From assembly GCF_003688495.1 (NCBI RefSeq), contig NZ_REFH01000012.1, positions 62,001-126,000 on the forward strand: a stretch of 64,000 bases of DNA, written 5' to 3'. Made by a program: the position numbers and the translations under genes. Below the pieces are notes generated by a model. The model searched no databases. It was given only the letters and a program-made list of their open reading frames with translations, and had not been told where the DNA came from. Each line of letters begins with the position of its first letter. Position 1 is the first letter of the stretch. This DNA is from Flavobacterium weaverense. Its GTDB lineage: Bacteria; Bacteroidota; Bacteroidia; Flavobacteriales; Flavobacteriaceae. Shown piece after piece: positions 44,843-53,489 of the stretch.

Positions 44843-46663
44843 ATGCAAAATAAAATAAATTTCTTTTTCCTTGTAATTCTCCTCAGTTGTTTCCAAGTAT
44901 CTTTTGCCCAGGAAACAGCTGCAAAGAAGGATACGTCTAAAGTTTACGACAACATTAAAAACTATTCAAAAAAGAATAAGTTTACAAAGTTGATGCATAA
45001 GCTCGTATTTAGATCTCCTAATTTAAACAAGAAAGCACTTCAAGATATTCAAAAAGATTACACCAAATTTGACGGTAAGATTATTAGAAATATAAATATC
45101 ATTACGTTAGATCCTTTTGGATATTCAGAAATTGATACCTTAAGAAAACCTAAAAATTGGGCTGAAAGAACTGGTAATAAAGCACACCTAAAAACAAAAA
45201 GATTTGCAATAATGAATTTGTTGCTAATTAAAAAGAATGAGCGTTTTGATTCCTATTTAGTTAAAGAGTCAGAACGTTTAGTGAGATCGCAACGCTATAT
45301 TAATCGTGTAGATATTGCACCTGACTTAATAAACAACAATAAAGATTCTGTAGATATTACAATACGCGTTTTAGATTCTTGGAGCCTTATTCCTAAAGGT
45401 TCTGTTTCTAGTTCGAAAGTAAATCTAAAAATTATAGAGCGTAATATTTTAGGAACAGGTCACCAATTAGAAAATCAATTTAAAAATAGATTTAGTGACG
45501 GTAAAAGTGCTTACAATGTTGCTTACACCGTACCAAATATTAAAAATACTTTCATTAGCACTAAAATAAGTTACCAAATAGATTTAGATAATTATTACGG
45601 TAAAAGTATTGCTATTGATCGACCATTTTATTCACCGCTCACAAAATGGGCAGGAGGAATTTACTTAGATCAGCAATTTAGAAAGGACAGTTTACAAGAT
45701 TCGAATTCAGTTTATGCTTTCCAGAACTTTAAATATAGTACACATGACGTTTGGGCTGGACATGCTTTTAAACTTTTTAAAGGAAACACCGAGAGAGAAC
45801 GAACTACGAATTTAATTACGTCAGCGCGCTTTTTAAATGTTAAGTATCTAGAAAGTCCGACGTTCGAATATGATAATACCGACTTTTATTCAAGCGAAAA
45901 ATTGGCATTAATAGGTATTGGTATTTCTTCTCGTAAATTTATTAGAGATCGTTATATATTTCAAAACGGAACAATTGAGGATGTACCTATTGGTAAAATA
46001 TACGGCTTGACTGGAGGTTATCAATATAAAAATAACAAAGATCGATACTATTTAGGAGCCAGAGCAGCTTTTGGTAACTTCTATTCATGGGGTTTCTTAA
46101 GTGCAAATTTTGAATTTGGTAGTTTTTTCGAAAAGTCAAATGCTGAGCAAACTGCTTTTTCTTTTCAAGCTAATTATTTCACAAATTTAATGACAGTAGG
46201 TAGATGGAAACTAAGGCAGTTTGTAAAACCACAGCTTGTTCTGGGTTCAAATCGTGTAGAAATAATGGGCGATCAAGTATCTATCAATGACGATTATGGT
46301 TTAAATGGATTCAAAATGGCCGAATACGGAACTAAGAAGGCTATTTTAACTTCGCAAACCCAGTTTTATTCTCCTTGGGATTTATGGGGTTTCCGAATTA
46401 ATCCTTATTTCAACTACTCAATTGCTATGTTGGGAACGGCAACGAGAGGAATATTACAAAGTAAAGCGTATTCTAAAGTGGGTATAGGCGTTATAATAAA
46501 TAATGATTATTTAGTATTTAGTTCGTTCCAAATTTCACTTAGCTACTACCCTTCAATTCCGGGTGATGGAAAAAATGTTTTTAAAACCAATTCATTTGAA
46601 ACCACAGATTTTGGTTTTCAAGATTTCGAATTGGCAAAACCACGAACTGTTATCTATAAGTAA
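44843..46663 (+). CDS. outer-membrane beta-barrel protein with a POTRA-like N-terminal part
   Basis: A 606-residue exported protein: signal peptide (1-22, 'FQVSFAQ'), a periplasmic part (about 70-190) containing a POTRA-like segment ('GKIIRNINIITLDPFG', 'RLVRSQRYINRVDI', 'SVDITIRVLDSWSLIP'), and a barrel of alternating strands from about 195 to the C terminus. The layout is like small BamA/TamA relatives, but the typical Omp85 barrel motif is not evident. A role in assembling or exporting outer-membrane material is possible and unproven. Single gene with its own promoter. Confidence 0.82.
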   Translation: MQNKINFFFLVILLSCFQVSFAQETAAKKDTSKVYDNIKNYSKKNKFTKLMHKLVFRSPNLNKKALQDIQKDYTKFDGKIIRNINIITLDPFGYSEIDTLRKPKNWAERTGNKAHLKTKRFAIMNLLLIKKNERFDSYLVKESERLVRSQRYINRVDIAPDLINNNKDSVDITIRVLDSWSLIPKGSVSSSKVNLKIIERNILGTGHQLENQFKNRFSDGKSAYNVAYTVPNIKNTFISTKISYQIDLDNYYGKSIAIDRPFYSPLTKWAGGIYLDQQFRKDSLQDSNSVYAFQNFKYSTHDVWAGHAFKLFKGNTERERTTNLITSARFLNVKYLESPTFEYDNTDFYSSEKLALIGIGISSRKFIRDRYIFQNGTIEDVPIGKIYGLTGGYQYKNNKDRYYLGARAAFGNFYSWGFLSANFEFGSFFEKSNAEQTAFSFQANYFTNLMTVGRWKLRQFVKPQLVLGSNRVEIMGDQVSINDDYGLNGFKMAEYGTKKAILTSQTQFYSPWDLWGFRINPYFNYSIAMLGTATRGILQSKAYSKVGIGVIINNDYLVFSSFQISLSYYPSIPGDGKNVFKTNSFETTDFGFQDFELAKPRTVIYK

Positions 46664-46829
46664 TAGATTAAATTTTTAAATAGCAGACAATTAAACTAAT
46701 AAAAAACTATTTTACGTTTTAATTATAAAATGTAAATTATATAACGAAATCCCTTAATTATATAAAAAATATTAAATTATTATTAACTACTTTTATGTGA
46801 TTAAAATTCATAATTAAAACCCAAAACAA

Positions 46830-47147
46830 ATGAAAAAAGTTACCTTTTATTTAATGATGATGGTATTATCATTAGGTGTTATTCCAACTCAAGTATTTGC
46901 AGCTGAAAAAAACCCTACTTCTATTAGTAATACTCCGAAGGAGGTTCCTGCAGAAGTTAAGGTAATGCTTAATCGTCTGGAAGAAATTAAGGCTATGGAT
47001 AAGTCTTCTTTGAATTCAGCAGAAAGAAAAGAGTTGCGTAAAGAAGTACGCACTATTAAAGCAGACTTGAAATCATCAGGAAATGGTGTTTATTTATCTA
47101 TTGGTGCGATTATTATAATTGTTTTATTATTGATTTTGTTACTATAA
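46830..47147 (+). CDS. small exported protein with coiled coil and C-terminal transmembrane helix
   Basis: A 105-residue protein: signal peptide (1-25, 'PTQVFAAE'), a charged helical segment (about 38-82, 'KVMLNRLEEIKAMDKSSLNS', 'ERKELRKEVRTIKADLKSSG'), and a C-terminal membrane helix ('SIGAIIIIVLLLILLL', to the very end). I recall similar proteins in many Flavobacterium genomes, sometimes mislabelled as seryl-tRNA synthetase because of the coiled coil. It is probably tail-anchored in the inner membrane facing the periplasm. Function unknown. A strong palindromic terminator follows. Confidence 0.78.
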   Translation: MKKVTFYLMMMVLSLGVIPTQVFAAEKNPTSISNTPKEVPAEVKVMLNRLEEIKAMDKSSLNSAERKELRKEVRTIKADLKSSGNGVYLSIGAIIIIVLLLILLL

Positions 47148-47158
47148 TCGGAAAACAA

Positions 47159-47206
47159 ATGCATAAAAAAAAGGAAATGATAAATCATTTCCTTTTTTTT
47201 ATGCAT
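47159..47206. terminator. strong palindromic terminator
   Basis: A full 48-bp palindrome: ATGCAT ends, A8/T8 runs and stem GGAAATGA / TCATTTCC with loop TAAA. It works in either direction. Confidence 0.92.
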
Positions 47207-47291
47207 TATTTTCTGTGTTAATAATTTACTAGCTCTCGAACTGATTTAAACTAAAATTCGATTTTTAATTATTAGTCACTATAATTTAACA

Positions 47292-47307
47292 TGGCATGGT
47301 TATTGGC
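47292..47307 (+). promoter_or_regulatory. sigma-54-like promoter of the first secreted paralog
   Basis: TGGCATG-GTTA-TTGGC has the GG dinucleotide and spacing of a -24/-12 promoter (consensus TGGCACG-N4-TTGCW), with one mismatch at -12 (G for C). It lies 49 bp before the ATG at 47356. Confidence 0.5.
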
Positions 47308-47355
47308 TTTGCAGTAGAATAAGAAAACAAAATTATTAATCAAAAAATATAAGAA

Positions 47356-47841
47356 ATGAAAACAATAAAATTATTAGTACTAGGTGTACTATTTATAGCA
47401 GGAGCTAATTTAGCGCAAGCACAAGTATCTGTAAATGTAAATCTTGGTGCTCCTCCAGCTTGGGGTCCTGCAGGATATTCGGCAGTAGATTATTATTATT
47501 TACCCGACGTTGAATCATACTATGATGTAAAGAATTCCCAGTTTATTTACCTTGGAAATGGAAAATGGATTCGTGCCAAAAATTTACCTACTCGTTATAG
47601 AAATTATGATTTGTACAGCGGCTACAAAGTTGTTCTAAATGACTATCATGGTAGAACTCCTTACAATCACTTTAAAAATCATAAAGTGAAATATTACAAA
47701 GGATACAAAGGTAAACCACAAAAAAATATTGGTTATTACCGCGGACACAAAAGTAAAGCGCATAAAAATAGCGATTACAATAAAAACAAGAATAAAAGTT
47801 ATGAGAAAGGAAAAAAAAATCATGACAAACACAAAAATTAA
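47356..47841 (+). CDS. secreted basic protein, first of two tandem paralogs
   Basis: A 161-residue exported protein: signal peptide (1-22, 'GANLAQAQ'), a conserved tyrosine-rich domain (about 23-118, with 'DYYYLPDVESYYDV', 'IYLGNGKWIRAKNLP' and 'NYDLYSGYKVVLNDY') and a very basic Lys/His/Asn-rich tail (about 119-161). The gene at 48021 encodes a paralog with the same domain and a different tail. The domain has no name known to me and no catalytic motif; the tail may bind a polyanion such as DNA or polysaccharide. Preceded by a sigma-54-like site and followed by its own terminator. Confidence 0.82.
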   Translation: MKTIKLLVLGVLFIAGANLAQAQVSVNVNLGAPPAWGPAGYSAVDYYYLPDVESYYDVKNSQFIYLGNGKWIRAKNLPTRYRNYDLYSGYKVVLNDYHGRTPYNHFKNHKVKYYKGYKGKPQKNIGYYRGHKSKAHKNSDYNKNKNKSYEKGKKNHDKHKN

Positions 47842-47865
47842 ATCTAAAATACTACGCACAAAATG

Positions 47866-47894
47866 AGAACCTTAGCTTAAGGTTCTTTTTTTTT
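47866..47894 (+). terminator. terminator of the first paralog
   Basis: AGAACCTTA / TAAGGTTCT with a 3-nt loop, followed by nine T. Confidence 0.88.
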
Positions 47895-47945
47895 ACAATC
47901 TAATATTTGTTTTATAGTTCTTAAAAAAATGTTAATTCTACCACC

Positions 47946-47961
47946 TTGGCATGCTTGTTGA
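47946..47961 (+). promoter_or_regulatory. sigma-54-like promoter of the second secreted paralog
   Basis: TTGGCATG-CTTG-TTGA keeps the GG at -24 and the TTG at -12 with correct spacing; C at -12 is replaced by A. It lies 60 bp before the ATG at 48021. Confidence 0.5.
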
Positions 47962-48020
47962 AAAGTAAAAATAGATATATCGTTTTGCTAAAATAAGTTT
48001 CCCCATTAAAATAAAGAAAG

Positions 48021-48545
48021 ATGAAAACATTAAAACTAATCGCCTTAGGAATTATCCTTTTTGCCTCAAGTACAATTCAAGCACAATTTTCAGTAAACGT
48101 TAACATTGGTAGAGCTCCAGCATGGGCTCCCGTTGGTTATGCCGATGCAGATTACTATTATTTACCAGATGTTGAAGCCTATTATGATGTACGCGCTACA
48201 CAATTTATCTACTACGGAAATGGTAGATGGATGCGCTCAAGATACCTTCCTGGACAATATAGAAATTACGATTTATACGGTGGATATAAAGTAGTATTAA
48301 ATGACTATCGCGGATCAAGACCTTATAATAATTTTAGAAATCATAAAGTAAAATATTATAAAGGTTATAGAGGTAATGATTATAGACATAACGGATATAA
48401 TAATAACCGTCGAGTTTATGTAAGCAATAGACATGACAACAGAAAAAGATACGATCACGACGATAGAAAATACAAAAAACATGGAAATTATAAAAGAAAA
48501 GATAATGATCATGATAAACGCAGAGGTCACCACGATAGAGACTAA
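48021..48545 (+). CDS. secreted basic protein, second of two tandem paralogs
   Basis: A 174-residue exported protein with signal peptide (1-21, 'STIQAQ') and the same tyrosine-rich domain as its neighbour ('DYYYLPDVEAYYDV', 'IYYGNGRWMRSRYLPGQ', 'GGYKVVLNDY', 'NHKVKYYKGY'). The tail (about 122-174) is rich in Arg, Asp, His and Lys ('RRGHHDRD' at the end) rather than Lys and Asn. The two genes are separated by 179 bp that hold a terminator and a sigma-54-like site, so they are independent transcription units derived from a tandem duplication. Confidence 0.83.
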   Translation: MKTLKLIALGIILFASSTIQAQFSVNVNIGRAPAWAPVGYADADYYYLPDVEAYYDVRATQFIYYGNGRWMRSRYLPGQYRNYDLYGGYKVVLNDYRGSRPYNNFRNHKVKYYKGYRGNDYRHNGYNNNRRVYVSNRHDNRKRYDHDDRKYKKHGNYKRKDNDHDKRRGHHDRD

Positions 48546-48573
48546 TTTTTAAAGTTATTTTATTAAAATAAAT

Positions 48574-48607
48574 AGAGAGAAAGCTAATTATAGTTTTCTC
48601 TCTTTTT
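48574..48607 (+). terminator. terminator of the second paralog
   Basis: AGAGAGAAA / TTTCTCTCT stem with an A/T loop and a TTTTTAT tail. Confidence 0.82.
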
Positions 48608-48671
48608 ATTTTAATTCATTTCAAAATAATAAAGAAATTAAAAAAGATTTCTAAAAAAAACATTTAATACT

Positions 48672-48679
48672 TACATTTG
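48672..48679 (+). promoter_or_regulatory. -7 promoter element of the PIG-L deacetylase gene
   Basis: TACATTTG matches TAnnTTTG, 27 bp before the ATG at 48707. Confidence 0.5.
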
Positions 48680-48706
48680 AAGCTATTGCAAACTAAATTT
48701 TAAATA

Positions 48707-51238
48707 ATGCCGAAAAAACAAATTCTTACGTTCACAGCGTTCCTTTTATGTTTACACATTACAGTTGCACAAAATCCTAAAAAACTTAATTCAGTTGAGA
48801 TATTCAATAAGATCGAGAAGCTTAACTTTCTTGGTTCGGTATTATATATTGCAGCGCATCCAGATGATGAAAATACTAGATTAATTTCATATTTATCGAA
48901 TGAACAAAAAGCTAGAACAGGCTATTTGTCACTAACTCGTGGCGATGGAGGACAAAACCTTATAGGAACTCAATTAAGAGAATTATTAGGAGTTATCAGA
49001 ACTCAAGAACTTATCGAAGCTCGAAAAATAGATGGCGGAGAGCAATTTTTCTCAAGAGCAAATGATTTTGGTTTTTCTAAAAACCCAACAGAAACCTTGC
49101 GAATTTGGGATAAGGAAAAAGTTTTAGCTGACGTTATTTGGGCTATTAGAAAATTTCAACCCGATGTTATTGTAAATCGTTTTGATCATCGCTCACCGGG
49201 AACAACTCACGGACATCATACTGCATCTGCTATGTTGAGTGTCGAAAGTTTTAACTTAGCTAATAATCCAACTATTTTTCCTGACCAACTTAAATTTGTA
49301 AAGCCTTGGCAAAGTAAACGCCAATTTTTTAATAGTTCCTGGTGGTTTTATGGAAGCATAGAAAAATTTAATGCAGCTGACAAAACCAACCTAATCGCTA
49401 TAGAAACAGGAGTATATTATCCTGCAATTGGAAAATCAAATCAAGAAATTGCGGCATTAAGTAGAAGTCGTCATCAATCACAGGGCTTTGGCTCAACAGG
49501 AGTGCGAGGCGAAGAAACTGAATATTTAGAATTTATAAACGGTGATGCATTAAAAGATAAAAAATCACTTTTTGAAGGAATTGATACCTCTTGGAATCGT
49601 GTAAAAGGAGGAAAACCGATTGGCGATTTATTGACAAAGGTTGCAAAAGAATATGATTTCAAAAATCCCTCAGAAAGCATTCCGAATTTGGCGAAAGCCT
49701 ACTCAATGATTCAAGCATTAGATGAAAATCATTGGGCTCCATTAAAATTAGCAGAGATCAAAGAAGCTATTGCTTCATGCGCTGGCTTGTATCTTGAAGC
49801 GGTCGCTCAAATTCAAGAAGCAACACCAGGAAGCACTATTAAAGTGAAAATTGAAGCTATTAATAGAAGTTCTAATTCCATTGAATTAACAAGTATAACT
49901 TCATTGCCAAACAATAGTACTACAACACAGAATCGCGATTTAAAAAATAATATTGTAAATAATATTAGCTTGGATTTAAAATTGCCCGAGTCTCTAAATT
50001 ATACACAACCGTATTGGCTAAAAGATAATGCAACGGTGGGAATGTACACTGTAAATGATCAAGAAAATATTGGGGTTCCAGACATAATTCGTGATGTAAA
50101 AGTAGTTTTTAAATTAAAAATAAACGGAATAGCAATTCCTTATGAGCGTACCGTAATTTACAAGTATAATGATGATGTAAAAGGAGAAGTATACAATTAC
50201 CTTGATATTGTACCTCAAGTCACAACTTCAATCGAAAATAAAGTTTTACTTTTTACAGATAATATAGCTAAAACTGTGGTCGTAAAAATCAAATCAGGTA
50301 AAGAAGATGTCAAAGGAAATTTACAATTAGAGTTACCAAAAAACTGGCAAGTCTCTCCTCAATCTATTCCTTTTACGATTGCTAAAAAGGGAACAGAACA
50401 AATCGTTTCTTTTCAAGTAACTCCGCCGCTTTCAGCGGATGAAGCTGTATTGAAAAGTGTCGCTGTTATCGATAATAAAAGATTTGATAAAGAACAAATT
50501 TTCATCAATTACGACCATATTACGAAGCAGCAAGTTTTACAATCAGCAGAGTCTAAATTGATAAGAACTGATCTAAAGACCAATAATGAACGTATTGCTT
50601 ATATTATGGGAGCTGGCGATGAAGTTCCAAATAGTCTTCGTCAAATGGGCTACACGGTGACATTAATAAAAGCAGACGAAATTACCGCGCAGCAATTAGA
50701 AAACTTTGATGTTGTTATTACTGGCGTACGCGCTTACAATACTATTAACGCTTTAACTTTTAAACAAAATATTCTTTTTGATTTTGTGAAATCAGGGAAA
50801 ACTATGGTGGTACAATACAACACTAATGGAGATTTAGTCACTGATAATATTGCTCCTTATCCATTAAAACTATCTAAAGATCGAGTTACTGAAGAAGATG
50901 CAGAAGTTAGATTTTTAGCGCCTAATCACACTGTCTTAAATTTCCCTAACAAAATTACTACTGCAGATTTCAAAGGTTGGAAACAAGAGCAGGGACTTTA
51001 TTATCCTAATGAATTCGACAAGGCCTTCACTCCTATTCTTTCTTCAAATGATACGGCTGAAACACCTAAAAATGGCGCATTACTTATTGCTCAATACGGA
51101 AAAGGGAATTATGTTTACACGGGCTTAAGTTTTTTTAGAGAACTTCCTGAAGGAGTTACAGGAGCATATAAATTACTAGCTAACATTATTTCGCTTTCTT
51201 CCGTGGAGAAAGATTCGAAATCAAACACCAAGAAATAA
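48707..51238 (+). CDS. secreted PIG-L family deacetylase
   Basis: An 843-residue exported protein: signal peptide (1-22), then a PIG-L/LmbE zinc deacetylase domain (about 40-290) with the metal motif 'AAHPDDE' at 49-55 and a second histidine site in 'SPGTTHGHHTAS' (about 165). The middle part is beta-rich, probably with an NEW3-like domain ('LELPKNWQVSPQSIPFTI', about 545-562). The C-terminal 220 residues resemble a class I glutamine-amidotransferase-like fold ('YIMGAGDEVPNSLRQMGYTV', then 'DVVITGVRAYN'), without an obvious catalytic triad. PIG-L enzymes remove acetyl groups from N-acetylglucosamine-type sugars. The symporter gene downstream suggests hydrolysis followed by uptake. Confidence 0.9.
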   Translation: MPKKQILTFTAFLLCLHITVAQNPKKLNSVEIFNKIEKLNFLGSVLYIAAHPDDENTRLISYLSNEQKARTGYLSLTRGDGGQNLIGTQLRELLGVIRTQELIEARKIDGGEQFFSRANDFGFSKNPTETLRIWDKEKVLADVIWAIRKFQPDVIVNRFDHRSPGTTHGHHTASAMLSVESFNLANNPTIFPDQLKFVKPWQSKRQFFNSSWWFYGSIEKFNAADKTNLIAIETGVYYPAIGKSNQEIAALSRSRHQSQGFGSTGVRGEETEYLEFINGDALKDKKSLFEGIDTSWNRVKGGKPIGDLLTKVAKEYDFKNPSESIPNLAKAYSMIQALDENHWAPLKLAEIKEAIASCAGLYLEAVAQIQEATPGSTIKVKIEAINRSSNSIELTSITSLPNNSTTTQNRDLKNNIVNNISLDLKLPESLNYTQPYWLKDNATVGMYTVNDQENIGVPDIIRDVKVVFKLKINGIAIPYERTVIYKYNDDVKGEVYNYLDIVPQVTTSIENKVLLFTDNIAKTVVVKIKSGKEDVKGNLQLELPKNWQVSPQSIPFTIAKKGTEQIVSFQVTPPLSADEAVLKSVAVIDNKRFDKEQIFINYDHITKQQVLQSAESKLIRTDLKTNNERIAYIMGAGDEVPNSLRQMGYTVTLIKADEITAQQLENFDVVITGVRAYNTINALTFKQNILFDFVKSGKTMVVQYNTNGDLVTDNIAPYPLKLSKDRVTEEDAEVRFLAPNHTVLNFPNKITTADFKGWKQEQGLYYPNEFDKAFTPILSSNDTAETPKNGALLIAQYGKGNYVYTGLSFFRELPEGVTGAYKLLANIISLSSVEKDSKSNTKK

Positions 51239-51247
51239 TAAAATAAG

Positions 51248-51355
51248 ATGGAACCAAAAAAATTAAAAACCTGGAAAAAAAACTATACATGGGTGCTGGT
51301 GGCTAATGCTATCTATATCATGTTTTTTTATTTTATAATGAAATTATACTCTTAA
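51248..51355 (+). CDS. 35-residue single-pass membrane protein upstream of the symporter
   Basis: A short ORF with ATG at 51248 and TAA ending at 51355. The product has a basic N terminus ('MEPKKLKTWKKNYTWV') and one hydrophobic helix (about 15-33). It starts 9 bp after the deacetylase stop and ends 3 bp before the symporter ATG, so the three genes are one transcript. I recall similar small proteins beside SSS transporters in Flavobacterium. It may be an accessory subunit, in the way DUF4212 proteins accompany some SSS symporters; that is inference. Confidence 0.72.
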   Translation: MEPKKLKTWKKNYTWVLVANAIYIMFFYFIMKLYS

Positions 51356-51358
51356 ATT

Positions 51359-53098
51359 ATGCAGTTATTTGATTGGATTATACTTATCGTTACTTTATTA
51401 TTTATTGTAATTTACGGTGCGTGGAAAACTAAAGGAAGTAAGAATGTTGAGGACTTTATTTTAGGTAACAATGAAACACCTTGGCACGTTGTGGGACTCT
51501 CTGTGATGGCTACACAAGCAAGTGCAATTACGTTTCTTTCTACTCCGGGACAAGCATACCACGACGGAATGGGGTTTGTTCAATTTTATTTTGGACTTCC
51601 TATAGCGATGGTAGTTATTTGCGTAACTTTTATTCCGCTGTATCATAAATACAAAGTGTATACCGCCTACGAATATCTTGAGAAACGATTTGACTTAAAA
51701 ACAAGATCTCTTGCCGCCATTCTGTTCTTGTTTCAAAGAGGATTGGGAACTGGATTAACCATTTACGCTCCCGCCATTATTTTGTCAGCAATCTTAGGTT
51801 GGAATCTTACTTATATGAATATCGTAATAGGAGTTTTAGTAATTATCTATACATTTTCAGGAGGAACGAAGGCGGTAAATGTTACCCAAAAACAGCAAAT
51901 GTTTGTAATCATGTCCGGGATGTTTATTACTTTTTTCTTGATATTACATTATCTACCTAATGATATGACTTTTACAAGCGCCCTTCATATTGCTGGTGCA
52001 AATGACAAAATGAATATTGTAAATTTCTCTTTTGATCCAGAAGAAAAATATACTTTTTGGAGTGGTATAACAGGTGGTTTTTTCTTGGCTTTAGCCTATT
52101 TCGGAACAGATCAATCGCAAGTGGGACGATACCTTTCTGGTAGATCGGTAAAGGAAAGCCAAATGGGATTGATTATGAACGGACTTTTAAAAGTACCAAT
52201 GCAGTTCTTTATTTTACTAACTGGAGTAATGGTTTTTGTTTTTTTCCAATTCAATCCTGTACCATTAAATTTCAATCCTAACAATAAAGCGATGATTGAG
52301 AAATCAGCTTTTAAGGGCGAATATAATGATTTAGAAAAAAAGCTTGACGATCTGTCTGAAGATAAAAAAGTCATCAATTTATTGTACATCGATCAATTGA
52401 ACCAAGATTATGACAATCCAATTCTTCGAAAAGAGTTGGTTGCCTTATCGAATAAAGAAAAAGATTTACGCGATCGCGCGAAAGAAATTATTCTAAAAGC
52501 TGACAGTAACAGTGAAACTAACGACAAGGATTACGTGTTTTTTCACTTTATTTTAAATTATTTACCACGAGGTCTTATTGGATTATTGCTAGCAGTAATT
52601 ATATCAGCTGCGATGTCTTCCACAGCATCTGGATTAAATGCCCTTGCTTCCACAACAGCAATTGATATCTATAAAAGAAATGTAAAGGGAGAAAAATCAG
52701 ATCGTCACTACTTGTACGCTACTAAATTTTTCACGTTGTTATGGGGAGTTATTGCAATTCTATTTGCTTGTGTAGGAACTTTGTTCGAAAATTTAATACA
52801 GTTAGTAAATATAATTGGTTCCATATTCTACGGAACTGTACTTGGAATTTTCTTAGTTGGCTTCTATCTAAAAAATGTACAGTCCAAAGCTATATTTTAC
52901 AGCGCTTTAATAAGTCAATCTACAATATTCATCATCTATTACTATGCGATTTATATTTATCCAAGCGGACAAGAAAAACTAGGTTACTTATGGTTGAACT
53001 TTATAGGTGCGACTTTGACAATAGTTATTTCGCTACTGCTACAATGGACAATTTTCAGAAAGCAAAAAGCTAATCTACTAGACCCAAATGTTATCTAA
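51359..53098 (+). CDS. sodium:solute symporter (SSS/SGLT family)
   Basis: A 579-residue inner-membrane protein with about 14 transmembrane helices. SSS features: unwound helix region 'GNNETPWHVVGLSVMATQAS' with 'ITFLSTPGQAY', sugar/sodium region 'AYEYLEKRFDLKTRSLAAIL', 'ALAYFGTDQSQVGRYLSGRS' (about 243-262) and 'ISAAMSSTASGLNALASTTA' (about 417-436) with the sodium-site serines. A charged insert between helices (about 308-390) contains a coiled-coil-like stretch. The substrate is probably a sugar or amino sugar by association with the PIG-L deacetylase. The small membrane protein precedes it by 3 bp. Confidence 0.93.
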   Translation: MQLFDWIILIVTLLFIVIYGAWKTKGSKNVEDFILGNNETPWHVVGLSVMATQASAITFLSTPGQAYHDGMGFVQFYFGLPIAMVVICVTFIPLYHKYKVYTAYEYLEKRFDLKTRSLAAILFLFQRGLGTGLTIYAPAIILSAILGWNLTYMNIVIGVLVIIYTFSGGTKAVNVTQKQQMFVIMSGMFITFFLILHYLPNDMTFTSALHIAGANDKMNIVNFSFDPEEKYTFWSGITGGFFLALAYFGTDQSQVGRYLSGRSVKESQMGLIMNGLLKVPMQFFILLTGVMVFVFFQFNPVPLNFNPNNKAMIEKSAFKGEYNDLEKKLDDLSEDKKVINLLYIDQLNQDYDNPILRKELVALSNKEKDLRDRAKEIILKADSNSETNDKDYVFFHFILNYLPRGLIGLLLAVIISAAMSSTASGLNALASTTAIDIYKRNVKGEKSDRHYLYATKFFTLLWGVIAILFACVGTLFENLIQLVNIIGSIFYGTVLGIFLVGFYLKNVQSKAIFYSALISQSTIFIIYYYAIYIYPSGQEKLGYLWLNFIGATLTIVISLLLQWTIFRKQKANLLDPNVI

Positions 53099-53126
53099 AA
53101 ATAGCTTTTCTAACATACAATAATTA

Positions 53127-53173
53127 AACCGCAGATTCACATACAGTAAGTATTGAATCTGCGGTTCTTTTTT
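53127..53173 (+). terminator. terminator of the symporter gene
   Basis: AACCGCAGATTCA and its complement pair around a 14-nt loop and are followed by CTTTTTT, 29 bp after the stop. Confidence 0.9.
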
Positions 53174-53428
53174 GGAATAGCTTGTGGTCTAGAATTATGC
53201 ATGATTAAGCTGATTAGCTCAAAGTTCTAAGAATACTAGTATTATACTTTAATTTAATAAAATAGTACTATTCCAACTTAAATTAAAAAGCTGCAACTAT
53301 TTAAATAGCTAATTTAATTTGGGACAAAAGATTGCAGTTGTAATATGATCTAACTTGGAAATTATCTTATTATGGCATTAAACTAAATTTTATATCAAAA
53401 TCTTATTGTCTTTCAATCGAAGTACGTT
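53174..53428. other. intergenic stretch without recognised features
   Basis: Between the symporter terminator and the terminator of the DUF2911 gene there is A/T-rich sequence with no ORF, repeat or RNA I can recognise. As both flanking transcripts end here, no promoter is required. Confidence 0.5.
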
Positions 53429-53467
53429 AAAAAAAATCCCGTCTAGAATAGTATCTAGACGGGATTT
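53429..53467 (-). terminator. terminator of the DUF2911 gene
   Basis: AAAATCCCGTCTAGA pairs with TCTAGACGGGATTTT around a 6-nt loop; on the minus strand a T-run follows. It lies 22 bp after the stop at 53490. Confidence 0.92.
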
Positions 53468-53489
53468 TAATTGTGGTAAACTAAATATC

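Noticed and set aside
47635..47859. 74-codon minus-strand frame opposite the first secreted paralog
   Set aside because: It mirrors the Lys/Tyr/Asn-rich coding strand; hydrophobic look comes from complementing AAA/TAY codons. The same holds for 48315-48533.
52741..53073. 110-codon frame inside the symporter gene
   Set aside because: Alternative frame of a well-supported membrane protein; no own start signal or known motif.
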